Shown: positions 26,777 through 36,076, numbered from the stretch's first letter. The stretch: 64,000 nucleotides of DNA from Eubacterium sp. (GCA_014465955.1 JACTVT010000003.1:1-64000), one strand, 5' to 3'. Notes: generated by a model from the letters alone, not told the origin. Program-made: numbers and translations.

Positions 26777-28559
26777 CGCCTTTTTCTTCCTTTGCAATAT
26801 TAATGCCGAGTTCGCCGAGTTGAATATCGTCAATTGTTGACGGTGCGCCGCTCATAAGTTCGCTTGCGTTCTGAACTTTCGGGAATGCGGTTACATCTCT
26901 CAGACTGTCTGCACCGCAGATAAGCATTGCAAGCCTGTCAAGACCGATGCCCATACCGCCGTGCGGGGGTGATGCATATTTGTAAGCCTCAACAAGGAAA
27001 CCGAATTTTGCGTCAATTTCTTCCTGCTCCATTCCGAGCAGTTCAAACATTTTATTCTGCAAAGCGCAGTCGGTAATTCTCATTGAACCTGAGGATAACT
27101 CTGTGCCGTTTAAAACAAGGTCAAATGCTTTTGCACGAACTGCACCCTTGTCAGTGTCAAGATAAGGGATACACTCGTCAAGCGGCATTGTAAACGGGTG
27201 GTGCATAGCAAGCCATTCGCCTGTTTCTTCGTCATATTCAAAGAACGGCATTTCTGTAATCCAGAGGAAGTTCCACTTGTTTTCGGGAATAATGCCGAGC
27301 GTTTTTGCAACTGTTAAACGAAGTGCGCCCATAACCGAAAGTGCAAGGCTTGTTTTATCACTTACGATAAATACGCAGTCGCCTTTTTTTACGCCGAGTG
27401 TTTCGATAAGTTCTGCAAGTTCGCCGTCTTTCAGGAATTTGCTGAAAGAGCAGTTTGGTTCTGCGTCTGCCCATCTGATGTAGGCAAGACCCTTTGCACC
27501 GATTCCTTTAACGTATTCCGTAAGTTTATCAATCTTTTTTCTTGTGTATTCGCCTGCGGCATTTTCTGCAACGATTGCCTTAACGCTGCCGCCGTTTTCA
27601 AGCGCATTTTTGAATACAACAAAGTCCGTTTTGCCTGCCCATTCCGAAATATCCTGAATCAGCATATCAAAGCGTGTGTCAGGCTTGTCCGAGCCGTATT
27701 TGTTCATAGCGTCGGCAAAGGTCATTTTCGGAAGAGGGAAGTCAATGTCAATGTTTATTGTTTCTTTCATCAGTTTTTTGATGAAGCCCTCTGCCATATC
27801 CATAATGTCGTCAGTATCAACAAAACTCATTTCAAGGTCAATCTGTGTGAATTCAGGCTGACGGTCTGCACGCAAATCTTCGTCACGGAAGCAGCGCGCA
27901 AGCTGAATATATCTGTCAAAGCCCGAAACCATAAGTAATTGCTTGTAAATCTGCGGGCTCTGCGGCAGAGCATAGAATTTTCCGTTGTGAATTCTGCTCG
28001 GCACAACATAGTCACGTGCACCCTCGGGCGTGGATTTAATCATCATCGGCGTTTCAATTTCAATGAAATCGTTTGCATAGAAATATTCACGTGCAATCTG
28101 CGCAATTTTGTGGCGCATAATGATGTTCTTTGTGAGTTTTTCGTTTCTTAAATTGAGATAGCGGTATTTAAGCGTTGTTTCGTCGCCGACTTCATCTGCC
28201 TTTGCAATTTCAAACGGCGGAGTCTGCGCCTTTGAAATAATACGCAGTTCCGTAACTTCAACTTCAATTTCGCCTGTCGGAATATCAAAATTTTTGCTTT
28301 CACGCTCTTTAACAATGCCTTTGAGAGCAAGCACATATTCACTTCTTACAGACTGTGCTTTTTCAAAAATTGCCCTGTCAGTTTTATCGTTGAAAGAAAT
28401 CTGAACGATACCCGTTTTATCTCTTAAATCAATGAAAATAAGGTTGCCGAGGTCGCGTTGGCGCTGTGCCCAGCCGAACAGAGTAACCTCTCTGCCTTCG
28501 TCTTTAAGAGCCAGAGTACCGCAGTAGTCAGATCTTTTTAATCCTTTTATAGTCTCCAT
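26769..28559 (-). CDS. aspS: Aspartyl-tRNA synthetase
   Basis: Charges tRNA-Asp (possibly also tRNA-Asn if no AsnRS is present; this cannot be decided here). The 596 residues have the bacterial-type layout: an N-terminal OB-fold anticodon domain (VTLFGWAQRQRDLGNLIFIDLRD), class II motif 2 near QLARCFRDEDLRADRQPEFTQ, a bacterial insertion domain, and motif 3 in GGMGIGLDRLAMLICG near residue 545. It lies 18 bp after hisS, the common Firmicutes hisS-aspS arrangement. Its end overlaps the next gene by 8 bp. Confidence 0.97.
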   Translation of the reverse strand: METIKGLKRSDYCGTLALKDEGREVTLFGWAQRQRDLGNLIFIDLRDKTGIVQISFNDKTDRAIFEKAQSVRSEYVLALKGIVKERESKNFDIPTGEIEVEVTELRIISKAQTPPFEIAKADEVGDETTLKYRYLNLRNEKLTKNIIMRHKIAQIAREYFYANDFIEIETPMMIKSTPEGARDYVVPSRIHNGKFYALPQSPQIYKQLLMVSGFDRYIQLARCFRDEDLRADRQPEFTQIDLEMSFVDTDDIMDMAEGFIKKLMKETINIDIDFPLPKMTFADAMNKYGSDKPDTRFDMLIQDISEWAGKTDFVVFKNALENGGSVKAIVAENAAGEYTRKKIDKLTEYVKGIGAKGLAYIRWADAEPNCSFSKFLKDGELAELIETLGVKKGDCVFIVSDKTSLALSVMGALRLTVAKTLGIIPENKWNFLWITEMPFFEYDEETGEWLAMHHPFTMPLDECIPYLDTDKGAVRAKAFDLVLNGTELSSGSMRITDCALQNKMFELLGMEQEEIDAKFGFLVEAYKYASPPHGGMGIGLDRLAMLICGADSLRDVTAFPKVQNASELMSGAPSTIDDIQLGELGINIAKEEKGDE

Positions 28560-28577
28560 AATGTATCTCCTGTAAAA

Positions 28578-29924
28578 TCAGTCTTTTTTGTCAAGCCCGA
28601 AAAGAGAGCCGAAATCAAATGCTTCGCCGTTGATTTTAATGTCTTCAAGTTGTTCCGACAGAGTGATGTTGTAATAACTGCTAACAAACGTGGCAATTGC
28701 AATTTCGGTTTCTTCGCCGTTTGCCATATTTTTCAGTTTGGCAACGCCCTCTTCAATTTCATTATCGCCGAGAACAATTGTGTATTTAGCACCGAGTTTG
28801 TCGGCATATTTCATCTGGGCACGAAGTCCTCTGCCGTTTAAATCATACTGGCAGGCAAACCCTTCGGCACGCATATCTTTTGCGATTTCAACTGCTTTAA
28901 GCGTTGCTTTGTCGCCGAGTGCAACGATAAATAAATCAGGCTTTTCACTTTCGGGGAATTCACAGCCCTGTGCCTCCATAAGCAGCATAAGCCTTTCAAG
29001 CCCCATTGCGAAACCGAGTGACGGTGTTTTCTGACCGCCGAGTTCTTCAATCAGTCCGTCATATCTTCCGCCACCGCATACTGTACCCTGTGCGCCGATT
29101 GAATTTGAAACAAATTCAAAAACTGTTTTTGTGTAGTAATCAAGACCGCGCACAATCTGCGGATTTACCGAAAATTCAATGCTTTCGGCTGTAAGGTATT
29201 TTTTGACTGTCTCAAAGTGTTCTTTGCATTCGTCGCAGAGATAATCAAGTACAACAGGAGCGCCTTTTGCAATTTCAGAGCAGACAGGGGACTTGCAGTC
29301 CAGAATACGCATTGGGTTTCTTTCGAGCCTGTCCTTGCAGGTGTCGCAAAGGTCATCTTTTCTTGCGCTGAAGTATTCTTTGAGCGCCTTGTGGTATTCC
29401 GCACGGCATGTGGGGCAGCCGATTGAATTTATTTCAAGGCTTAAATCTTTAACGCCGAGTTCGTCAAAAACAGATTTTGCAAGGCTGATGATTTCAGCAT
29501 CTGCAAGCGGACTCGGTGTGCCGAAGCATTCAATGCCGAACTGGTGAAATTCACGCAGTCTGCCTGCCTGTGGTTTTTCATATCTATAGCAGGACGTAAG
29601 GTAGCAGACCTTTTGCGGAAGTGCCTCGTTTGAAAGTCCGTTCTCAAGGAAAGAACGTGCAGCTCCTGCCGTTCCCTCAGGTCTTAATGTAATATTTCTT
29701 CCGCCCTTGTCGTCAAAAGAATACATTTCCTTCTGCACAACGTCTGTAGTGTCGCCTACACCGCGCTGAAAGAGTTCGGTGTGCTCAAACACGGGCGTTC
29801 TGATTTCTTTGTAGCCGTATTTGCCTGCCACATCAAGGCAGGTGGCTTCTATATATTGATTTTTGTGTACTTCTTTCGGCAAAACATCTTTTGTGCCTTT
29901 AATTGCTTTGGTAATTAATGCCAT
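28578..29924 (-). CDS. hisS: Histidyl-tRNA synthetase
   Basis: Charges tRNA-His. The 448 residues show class II features: KGTKDVLPKEVHKN at the start, TLRPEGTAGAARSF (motif 2 region), the histidine-specific loop VRGLDYYTKTVFEF near residue 260 and GFAMGLERLMLL (motif 3), then the C-terminal anticodon-binding domain. A four-cysteine insertion near residues 180-215 (CPTCRAEYH, CDTCKDRL) could hold zinc, as in some Firmicutes enzymes. A hairpin followed by a T-run lies in the leader, so transcription may be attenuated. Confidence 0.96.
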   Translation of the reverse strand: MALITKAIKGTKDVLPKEVHKNQYIEATCLDVAGKYGYKEIRTPVFEHTELFQRGVGDTTDVVQKEMYSFDDKGGRNITLRPEGTAGAARSFLENGLSNEALPQKVCYLTSCYRYEKPQAGRLREFHQFGIECFGTPSPLADAEIISLAKSVFDELGVKDLSLEINSIGCPTCRAEYHKALKEYFSARKDDLCDTCKDRLERNPMRILDCKSPVCSEIAKGAPVVLDYLCDECKEHFETVKKYLTAESIEFSVNPQIVRGLDYYTKTVFEFVSNSIGAQGTVCGGGRYDGLIEELGGQKTPSLGFAMGLERLMLLMEAQGCEFPESEKPDLFIVALGDKATLKAVEIAKDMRAEGFACQYDLNGRGLRAQMKYADKLGAKYTIVLGDNEIEEGVAKLKNMANGEETEIAIATFVSSYYNITLSEQLEDIKINGEAFDFGSLFGLDKKD

Positions 29925-29946
29925 ATCAAATCTCCATTAAAAAATT

Positions 29947-29971
29947 TTCGGGCAGGAAATTTCTGCCCGAA
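29947..29971 (-). terminator. Leader hairpin upstream of hisS (possible attenuator)
   Basis: On the minus strand TTCGGGCAG/CTGCCCGAA is followed by AAATTTTTT and then the hisS ribosome site and start. It sits downstream of the mgsA terminator, so it is inside the hisS leader rather than after a gene. No T-box sequence was found. Confidence 0.55.
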
Positions 29972-30058
29972 CAGTTTTCGTTTGCTTAGGCAAAGGCAAT
30001 CAAATCCGAACACGGTTTAAAATGGCTGATTTGCCCTTACTCTTTGTTAAAAATACTC

Positions 30059-30076
30059 GGAATACGAAAGTATTCC
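30059..30076 (-). terminator. Terminator of the mre-mrdA-mgsA unit
   Basis: Minus-strand GGAATAC/GTATTCC with a TTTC loop, then GAGTATTTTT. Confidence 0.65.
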
Positions 30077-30095
30077 TGCGTTTTTGTGCCTTTGT

Positions 30096-30506
30096 TTACG
30101 GATTATAACGTGGGTTTACAATTTCTCTCCATTCAAAATCGCCTCTTTCAATACCTCTGACAAGCGCTTCGCCTGTTGCAATATTTGTAGCAAAAGGTAT
30201 ATTGTGAACATCACAAAGTCTTAACAAATCGTTATCATTAGGTTCGCTTGGTTTGGCCGTAAGAGGATCTCTGAAAAAAATAAGCAGGTCGATTTCGTTG
30301 CATGCGATTCTGCTGGCAATTTGCTGACCGCCGCCCTGATTGCCTGCAAGAAAGCAGTTGATGTTAAGACCTGTTGCTTCATGAATAAGTTTACCTGTGG
30401 TGCCTGTGGCGCAAAGTTCGTGCCTGCTCAGAATTCCGCAGTATGCAATGCAGAATTGAACAAGAAGTTCTTTTTTTGCATCGTGTGCAATAAGTGCAAT
30501 ATTCAT
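30096..30506 (-). CDS. mgsA: Methylglyoxal synthase-like protein (active-site Asp replaced)
   Basis: Family enzymes convert dihydroxyacetone phosphate to methylglyoxal and phosphate. The 136 residues match MgsA throughout: [14 protein letters not shown] with the conserved His, [33 protein letters not shown] and [18 protein letters not shown]. But the block that reads GPLGGDQQIG in B. subtilis (equivalent to catalytic Asp71 of E. coli MgsA) is [10 protein letters not shown] here: a glycine (codon GGT) stands where the aspartate (GAT) is expected. Activity is therefore uncertain. It follows PBP2 by about 110 bp and has its own promoter. Confidence 0.85.
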   Translation of the reverse strand: MNIALIAHDAKKELLVQFCIAYCGILSRHELCATGTTGKLIHEATGLNINCFLAGNQGGGQQIASRIACNEIDLLIFFRDPLTAKPSEPNDNDLLRLCDVHNIPFATNIATGEALVRGIERGDFEWREIVNPRYNP

Positions 30507-30551
30507 ATGGTTCCTCCGTTCTTAATATTTTTTATTTATTGTTTAAACAAA

Positions 30552-30580
30552 AATATATCATAAAATATAAATTTAATCAA
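30552..30580 (-). promoter_or_regulatory. Promoter of mgsA
   Basis: Minus-strand TTGATT (30580-30575), 17-bp spacer, TATATT (30557-30552), followed by CGGAGGAA before the ATG. Confidence 0.65.
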
Positions 30581-30615
30581 TATAAAATCTTAAAATAATA
30601 TAACAATTTAAACTG

Positions 30616-32631
30616 TTAGTCAAGTAAAGTGCCTGTTTTCTGTGCAGGAACTTCATCAGTATTGTTTGAATAATAGTAATCTATGATAGAAGATGTGATT
30701 TCGGCGGTTGATGTACCCGAGCCTGCAAGTTCGATAGCAGATGCAATTGCAATTTCAGGTGTATCATACGGAGCAAATGTGATAAGAAAACCGTTGTTTA
30801 CTTTTTGTCCGTTTTTAATAACCTGTGATGTACCTGTTTTGCAGGCAACATCAACATCAAGTTTGCTGAAAACAGAAGCAGGCGCGCCGTTTGTGGCAAC
30901 GAGCCTCATACCCTCGCGTACGATTTTGAAAGTGTTGTCTGAAATGGGCAGATCATCGGCAACCACAGAGCCTGTTTCTTCAACAGAGCCGTTTTTGTTG
31001 TTGATGATTGCTTTAACAAAGTGAAGTTCATATCTTGTTCCGCTGTTGGCAACGGTTGCACAGTAGTTTGCAAGTTGAAGCGGTGTAAACAGGTTGTCAG
31101 ACTGACCGATACCGCTTTGAATTGTATCACCCATCTGCCATTTTTTATTATATCTTTCGGCACTTGCAGGTCCTGCAAGAACACCTGCCGCCTCGCTTAT
31201 TTCAACGCCTGTTTTTTCGCCGAGTCCGAACATAGACGCATATTCGTTCATTTTTGAAATTCCAAGTCTGTCGGCACAGTTATAGAAGAAAATGTTGCAG
31301 GAATCACGAAGTGCGGTTCTTACCGTTTCTCTGCCGTGTGAATTCTGGTTAAGACACTGGAATGTGATGTCGTAGTATTGAAACAGACCGCGGCACGTGA
31401 ATGTGGAGTTCTCGTCAATTATGCCTTCTTCAAGTGCAGCGCATGCCATCATTGGCTTAAAGGTTGAGCCGGGGGCATATGTGCCGAGTGCAAATCTGTT
31501 CCACAGGGGAGTGCGCTTGTTTTTTGCAAGTTGATTGTAATTATCATAATAATCATCAATACTGTATGTAGGATATGATGCGGCGGCAAGCAGGTCGCCG
31601 GTGTTTACGTTTTCAACGACTACTGCGCCTGCACCCTCGCTCAGGCTGACTTCGTCGCATGTTTCTTTTAATTTCTGCTGTGCCAGAAGTTGTAAATCTT
31701 TATCAATTGATAAAACAATTGTGTTGCCTTGAACGGGATTTTTAGTGATTTCTTCGGTTACATTTCCGTCATTGTCAATTGTAATTGTCAGTTCGCCTGC
31801 GACTCCGCGCAGTTCAGGTTCCATAGCAGCCTCGATGCCGCTTTCACCGATAATGTCATTAATTCCGTAACCGCTGTCTTTCAATTCTTTATATTCGTCA
31901 CCGTTGATTTTTCTTACAGTTCCGAGAATGTGCGGCGCAAGTTCGGGATTAACATATTCACGGTATGATGTTACCTTAACGTTTGCACCACGGTAGGCTT
32001 CTGTATTCTCTTTAACGGCGGCAACAGTTTCATTGCTTACATTTTCTGCAATGATAACAGGGTTTTCAATTGAGAATAAAAGGCGGGTCAGTTCATATCT
32101 TACAGCGCCGATTTTAAGTGCAGTCGCTTTGTCCAATCCCTGAAGTCCATACTCTTCAACCATTGCGTTAAAACAGTTTTCGGCAGTAGCGTATTTTTGC
32201 AGATTGAACATATCTTTGCTTTTCATTTTGGTGATTTCGTCTTCATTATCCGTAAAATAAACAGTATCGCCGTAAAGTTCAAGCGGCAGATTGTTTACTG
32301 CCTCTTCTCCGTTTTTTTCAAAAAGATTTAAAAGATTGATAATGATTTCATTTCTTTTGTCGTTTTCATCTTTTGAAGGGAAAACGGCGGCGTCAAGTAT
32401 AATGGAATTTCCGTTCCTGTTTGTGACGAGAGGATTGCCGTTTCTGTCTACAATTTCGCCCCGGGCAGGCTCAATCGGCACGGTATATGTGCGAACGGCA
32501 TTGTTTTGTGATACGTAGTAATCGTGATTTTTTATCTGAATATCATATAATTCATAGCCAAAACCTGCTGTAATGGCTAATACAAGCACAAGTGCCAGAA
32601 ATGTTCTTATACTGCTGTGCCTTGTTTTCAC
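30616..32631 (-). CDS. mrdA: Penicillin-binding protein 2 (elongation transpeptidase)
   Basis: A 671-residue class B PBP that cross-links peptidoglycan during cell elongation. It has one N-terminal membrane anchor (about residues 8-26), a pedestal domain beginning AVRTYTVPIEPARGEIVDRNG, and a transpeptidase domain with the active-site serine in GSTFKPM near residue 390, SCN in RDSCNIFFYN, and CKTGTSQ near 600. It ends the mreB-mreC-mreD cluster, so it is assigned to the rod-shape elongation machinery. The usual SEDS partner rodA is not adjacent. Confidence 0.93.
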   Translation of the reverse strand: MKTRHSSIRTFLALVLVLAITAGFGYELYDIQIKNHDYYVSQNNAVRTYTVPIEPARGEIVDRNGNPLVTNRNGNSIILDAAVFPSKDENDKRNEIIINLLNLFEKNGEEAVNNLPLELYGDTVYFTDNEDEITKMKSKDMFNLQKYATAENCFNAMVEEYGLQGLDKATALKIGAVRYELTRLLFSIENPVIIAENVSNETVAAVKENTEAYRGANVKVTSYREYVNPELAPHILGTVRKINGDEYKELKDSGYGINDIIGESGIEAAMEPELRGVAGELTITIDNDGNVTEEITKNPVQGNTIVLSIDKDLQLLAQQKLKETCDEVSLSEGAGAVVVENVNTGDLLAAASYPTYSIDDYYDNYNQLAKNKRTPLWNRFALGTYAPGSTFKPMMACAALEEGIIDENSTFTCRGLFQYYDITFQCLNQNSHGRETVRTALRDSCNIFFYNCADRLGISKMNEYASMFGLGEKTGVEISEAAGVLAGPASAERYNKKWQMGDTIQSGIGQSDNLFTPLQLANYCATVANSGTRYELHFVKAIINNKNGSVEETGSVVADDLPISDNTFKIVREGMRLVATNGAPASVFSKLDVDVACKTGTSQVIKNGQKVNNGFLITFAPYDTPEIAIASAIELAGSGTSTAEITSSIIDYYYSNNTDEVPAQKTGTLLD

Positions 32632-32685
32632 GGCAATTCTCCTTTCATAAATTTTTGTAATTAATCTTTTTTATAAATTGAAATC

Positions 32686-33198
32686 TTATTTTGTCAGTTT
32701 CTTTTTTATAGGCCTTGCGCAAAACCATACAGCGGGCATAATAACTGCCGTGTAAACTGCGCAGGGAAGATAGAATGAAAACAGTGTAAGTTCTGCACCG
32801 TTTACACCTTTTATGATGATAAAGAACAGCCAGTAAAGCAGGCTGTAAATAAATATTGCCGCAACAGAAAATACGGCTGCCGCAATAAATGTATCTCTTA
32901 CGATATATGTTACTGCCATGGCACTTAATGAGCATACTATGCAAAGAAACACTGCATTAAATCCAAGGTGTACCGCCGATGTCAGATCCCACAGAATACC
33001 GCCGAAAAGGCCGAGCATTCCTGCAAAAAATTCATCCTCGCCCATACCTAAAATTATGCATACGGGTATAAGCAGAAAGCATCTTGCGCCCGCAATTTCA
33101 ATTGTCAGCCCCGACGTGTTTTGAATAAGCGCCGTGAGTGCTGTTATTATAAAATAAACAATTGTTTTTGTAACCTTATTTTGATATTTCAAATCCAT
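32686..33198 (-). CDS. mreD: Rod shape-determining protein MreD
   Basis: A 170-residue polytopic membrane protein with about five hydrophobic segments, linking MreC and the elongation complex. MreD sequences are weakly conserved, so the call rests on size, topology, the GILWDLTSAVHLGFNAVFLC segment and its place between mreC and PBP2. Its start codon shares one base with the mreC stop. A 54-bp gap precedes mrdA. Confidence 0.9.
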   Translation of the reverse strand: MDLKYQNKVTKTIVYFIITALTALIQNTSGLTIEIAGARCFLLIPVCIILGMGEDEFFAGMLGLFGGILWDLTSAVHLGFNAVFLCIVCSLSAMAVTYIVRDTFIAAAVFSVAAIFIYSLLYWLFFIIIKGVNGAELTLFSFYLPCAVYTAVIMPAVWFCARPIKKKLTK

Positions 33199-34034
33199 TA
33201 TTCTTCACCCCAGCCGGTAAGAATCAGGCAGTTTGAAAGATTGTTTACATCAACGCCGGGGGCAATTACTGCATATGATGCAATTGATGAAACTTCATCG
33301 TCAATTTCTTCAACAGTGCCGATAATAAGACCCTTCGGAATTGTTCCGCTGATGCCGGCCGTTGAAATAATTGAACCGTATGTAACTGCTGTGGAAGAAT
33401 CAAGATTTGCAAATTTGCATTTGCCGTCGCCAGCAAGTGATGCATCGCCTGTTACATAAGAAATTTCGCCTGAAACAATTTCATATGCAGAAACCGAAAA
33501 ATCGGGGTCAAGTATAGTGATAACAACGCTGTAGGTGGGGTATGCCTTGTCAATTATGCCTACGATGTAGTTGCCGTATAGAACTGCATCACCCGCTTTA
33601 ACTCCGTTTGCAGTGCCTTTGTTGATTGTGTATGAACCGAAAATATCAGCAGGATCTCTTGCCGTAACGGCAGCCTCAACAAATTGAAAATCAGGATTTT
33701 CCTCTTTAAGTCCGAGCGCATCCTTGTAAAGCGCATTTTGTTTTTGAAGATTGTTATAATCTTCAAGTTGGCTTTGCAGAGCACCTACCTGTTTTTCAAG
33801 TCCGTCAATTTTGTCAAGATATTCCTTATTGCCCGAAGCCTCGCCGAAAACATATGAAATACCGCCACTGATTTTTGATGCAACCCAGTTTGCAGGCGTA
33901 AAAACAGTGCCCACAATTGATGACTGTGCAGTTTCGCCTCGTCCGTTTGCGGCGCAGATAAGCGCACCAACAAGAAACAGCGCAATAATACCGACGGTTA
34001 TTTTAAATCGCCTGCTCTTAAAAAAGTTTTTCAT
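33198..34034 (-). CDS. mreC: Rod shape-determining protein MreC
   Basis: A 278-residue bitopic protein: short cytoplasmic tail, a membrane segment at about residues 10-28 (FKITVGIIALFLVGALICAA), a coiled coil near 75-105 (LDKIDGLEKQVGALQSQLED), then a two-barrel periplasmic-side domain with AAVTARDPADIFGSYTINKG and VVITILDPDFSVSA. It connects MreB filaments to PBPs outside the membrane. It lies 3 bp after mreB and overlaps mreD by one base, so all three are coupled. Confidence 0.95.
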   Translation of the reverse strand: MKNFFKSRRFKITVGIIALFLVGALICAANGRGETAQSSIVGTVFTPANWVASKISGGISYVFGEASGNKEYLDKIDGLEKQVGALQSQLEDYNNLQKQNALYKDALGLKEENPDFQFVEAAVTARDPADIFGSYTINKGTANGVKAGDAVLYGNYIVGIIDKAYPTYSVVITILDPDFSVSAYEIVSGEISYVTGDASLAGDGKCKFANLDSSTAVTYGSIISTAGISGTIPKGLIIGTVEEIDDEVSSIASYAVIAPGVDVNNLSNCLILTGWGEE

Positions 34035-34037
34035 GGT

Positions 34038-35018
34038 TTATCGTGCCCTTCTCAGTTTCATTGAAGCGCCCATTGCAACGGCTTCAAGCGGGTGCTCGGG
34101 TGTGTAAACGGCAATGCCTGTTTCTTTTGCAATCAGTTCGGGCAGACCTCTTAAAAGCGATGTGCCGCCTGTTATGTAAATGCCTTTGTCAATAATATCT
34201 GATGCAAGTTCAGGAAGAGTAACTTCAAGTGTTTCTCTTATAGCTTCAATCATTTCGGCAACGGGTTCACGCAGAATTTCACGAACATCTGCCGATGTAA
34301 TTTCAATTGCTTTCGGCAGTCCGTTTTCAAGGTTTCTGCCACGCACTTCCATTGCACCCTCGCCGTCATATTCGCCTGCCGAGCCTATTTTGATTTTAAT
34401 ATCTTCAGCCGTAACAGTGCCGATAAGCAGTGAGTGCTCTTTTTTCAGATAGTTTATTATTGCCTCGTCAAGCGCATTGCCTGCGGTTTTTATGCTCTTT
34501 CTTGCGGCAATTCCGCCGAGTGTAATAACGGCAACATCGCATGTGCCGCCGCCGATGTCAACAATCATAGAACCTGTTGCTTCAAATACGGGAAGTCCTA
34601 CGCCGAGCGCTGCAGCCAGAGGTTCTTCAATCAGTTCAACCTCGCTTGCGCCTGCCGCACGCAGAGCATCTTCAACTGCACGCCTTTCAACTTCCGTTAC
34701 ACCGCTCGGAACGGAGATAACGGCTCTTGTTTTTGTGAAAACAGAACTTTTTGCAGAGCGGTAAATGAAATCGTGAAGCATATCAGCCGTCATATCAAAA
34801 TCGGCAATAACGCCGTCTTTAAGAGGCTTAACGGCTACAATAGAACCCGGTGTTCTGCCAATCATTGCCTTTGCCTGCTTGCCTGTTGCAAGCACACGGC
34901 GTGTTTTAACGTCAACGGCAACTACAGACGGCTCGCTGATTGTAATTCTGCCTTTTCTATCGCAAATAAGGGTATTTTCTGTACCGAGGTCAATACCAAT
35001 ATCTTTTGTTAAAATCAT
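34038..35018 (-). CDS. mreB: Rod shape-determining actin MreB
   Basis: A 326-residue actin-like ATPase that forms short membrane-bound filaments guiding cell-wall elongation. Phosphate-binding loops are visible: IGIDLGTENTLIC near residue 8 and VDIGGGTCDVAVI near residue 155, with the adenosine site GGTSLLRGLPELIA near 290. It is somewhat shorter than typical MreB (about 335-345). First gene of mreB-mreC-mreD-mrdA, behind a clear promoter. Confidence 0.95.
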   Translation of the reverse strand: MILTKDIGIDLGTENTLICDRKGRITISEPSVVAVDVKTRRVLATGKQAKAMIGRTPGSIVAVKPLKDGVIADFDMTADMLHDFIYRSAKSSVFTKTRAVISVPSGVTEVERRAVEDALRAAGASEVELIEEPLAAALGVGLPVFEATGSMIVDIGGGTCDVAVITLGGIAARKSIKTAGNALDEAIINYLKKEHSLLIGTVTAEDIKIKIGSAGEYDGEGAMEVRGRNLENGLPKAIEITSADVREILREPVAEMIEAIRETLEVTLPELASDIIDKGIYITGGTSLLRGLPELIAKETGIAVYTPEHPLEAVAMGASMKLRRAR

Positions 35019-35084
35019 TTTATATTTCTCTCACTTTCAACAGCATAATTTTAAAAACTGCCTATTTATCCATTATTAATTAGT

Positions 35085-35113
35085 ATTATATATGAAATAC
35101 TTTTATCGGGCAA
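35085..35113 (-). promoter_or_regulatory. Promoter of mreBCD-mrdA
   Basis: Minus-strand TTGCCC (35113-35108), 17-bp spacer, TATAAT (35090-35085), 67 bp before the mreB ATG. Confidence 0.65.
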
Positions 35114-35162
35114 TATCAAAATGAAAATTTAACAAAATATTTTAATTATTGCAATAAAATGT

Positions 35163-35193
35163 AAAAAGGCGGACGCAATTCAACTGTCCGCCT
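35163..35193 (-). terminator. Terminator of the polysaccharide deacetylase gene
   Basis: Minus-strand AGGCGGAC/GTCCGCCT stem followed by TTTTTAC, 10 bp beyond the stop codon at 35203. Confidence 0.85.
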
Positions 35194-35202
35194 GATAATG
35201 AT

Positions 35203-36069
35203 TTATGACTGTTTTAACTCTGTTGTAAATGTGTATCCCTGTTCACGAATGTTATCAATAACTCTCGGCAGGATTTCGGCATTCGTTTTGCTCACGGCGT
35301 GCAGCAGCATAATTTCGCCGTTGTGAACCGAAGATACGATTTTGTTGTATGCAGTTTCGGGGTCGGGCGGGTTTGATGTGTCCCAGTCGGCATAAGCAAA
35401 ACTCCAGAAAATGCTTTTGTAGTTCAGGCTTTGTACAATGGCAAGGTTCTGTTCGCTGAATTCACCCTCGGGGAAGCGGAATAAATTCATCTCATAAGCA
35501 AAATTTTCAGCCACATAATCGTGTAAAATCGTGATTTCATCTTTAACTGTTTCGGCGTCAACCGTTGTCATATTGTAGTGCCTGTAGGAATGGTTTGCCA
35601 CAATGTGACCCTCGTTTATCATTCGCTGAACAATGTCGGGGTTATCACTTACATAGTCATATGTGCAAAAGAAAATTGCCTTTACATTCTTTTCTTTCAG
35701 TGTGTCTAAAATTGCAGGCGTGAAGCCGTTTTCGTATCCCTCATCAAAGGTAAGGCAGATGTTTTTGCCGTCTTCCAAAAGCCATTGGGCAGACAACTCC
35801 TGAAATTTATCCTGCAAATCAGTCGGGTCCTTCGGGCGCTGATGGTCTTTAATATTGCCCGGCCCCCATGTAATTGCATTTGTGTCGTAGCCTGTTAAAT
35901 CAATGCCTATGCCCGTAACGTCGGGTGCAGTGTTTTCTACAGTCGGCGCATTCTGATTTTCTGTTGTTGTCTGTGTTGTTTCCGTTGTTGTATTGTTATT
36001 TTTTTCATTCGCCGAACAGCCTGTCAGCAAAAAGGCTGTTACAATTAACGTTATAATTATTTTTTTCAT
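35203..36069 (-). CDS. Lipoprotein polysaccharide deacetylase, PdaA-like
   Basis: A 288-residue NodB-fold deacetylase anchored as a lipoprotein: signal peptide with lipobox LLTGC (Cys18), then a Thr/Asn-rich linker to about residue 55. The catalytic block ICLTFDEGYENGFTPAILD and the metal histidines of IVANHSYRHYN match the PdaA group, which removes acetyl from muramic acid for delta-lactam formation in the spore cortex. Substrate is inferred from similarity and from the organism's sporulation genes. The ribosome site GGGAGGAG is buried in a terminator hairpin, so access to it may be limited. Confidence 0.85.
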   Translation of the reverse strand: MKKIIITLIVTAFLLTGCSANEKNNNTTTETTQTTTENQNAPTVENTAPDVTGIGIDLTGYDTNAITWGPGNIKDHQRPKDPTDLQDKFQELSAQWLLEDGKNICLTFDEGYENGFTPAILDTLKEKNVKAIFFCTYDYVSDNPDIVQRMINEGHIVANHSYRHYNMTTVDAETVKDEITILHDYVAENFAYEMNLFRFPEGEFSEQNLAIVQSLNYKSIFWSFAYADWDTSNPPDPETAYNKIVSSVHNGEIMLLHAVSKTNAEILPRVIDNIREQGYTFTTELKQS

Positions 36070-36076
36070 AAAAAAA

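Noticed and set aside
29925..30095. T-box leader for hisS
   Set aside because: No AGGGTGGNACCGCG-like T-box core or specifier loop was found.
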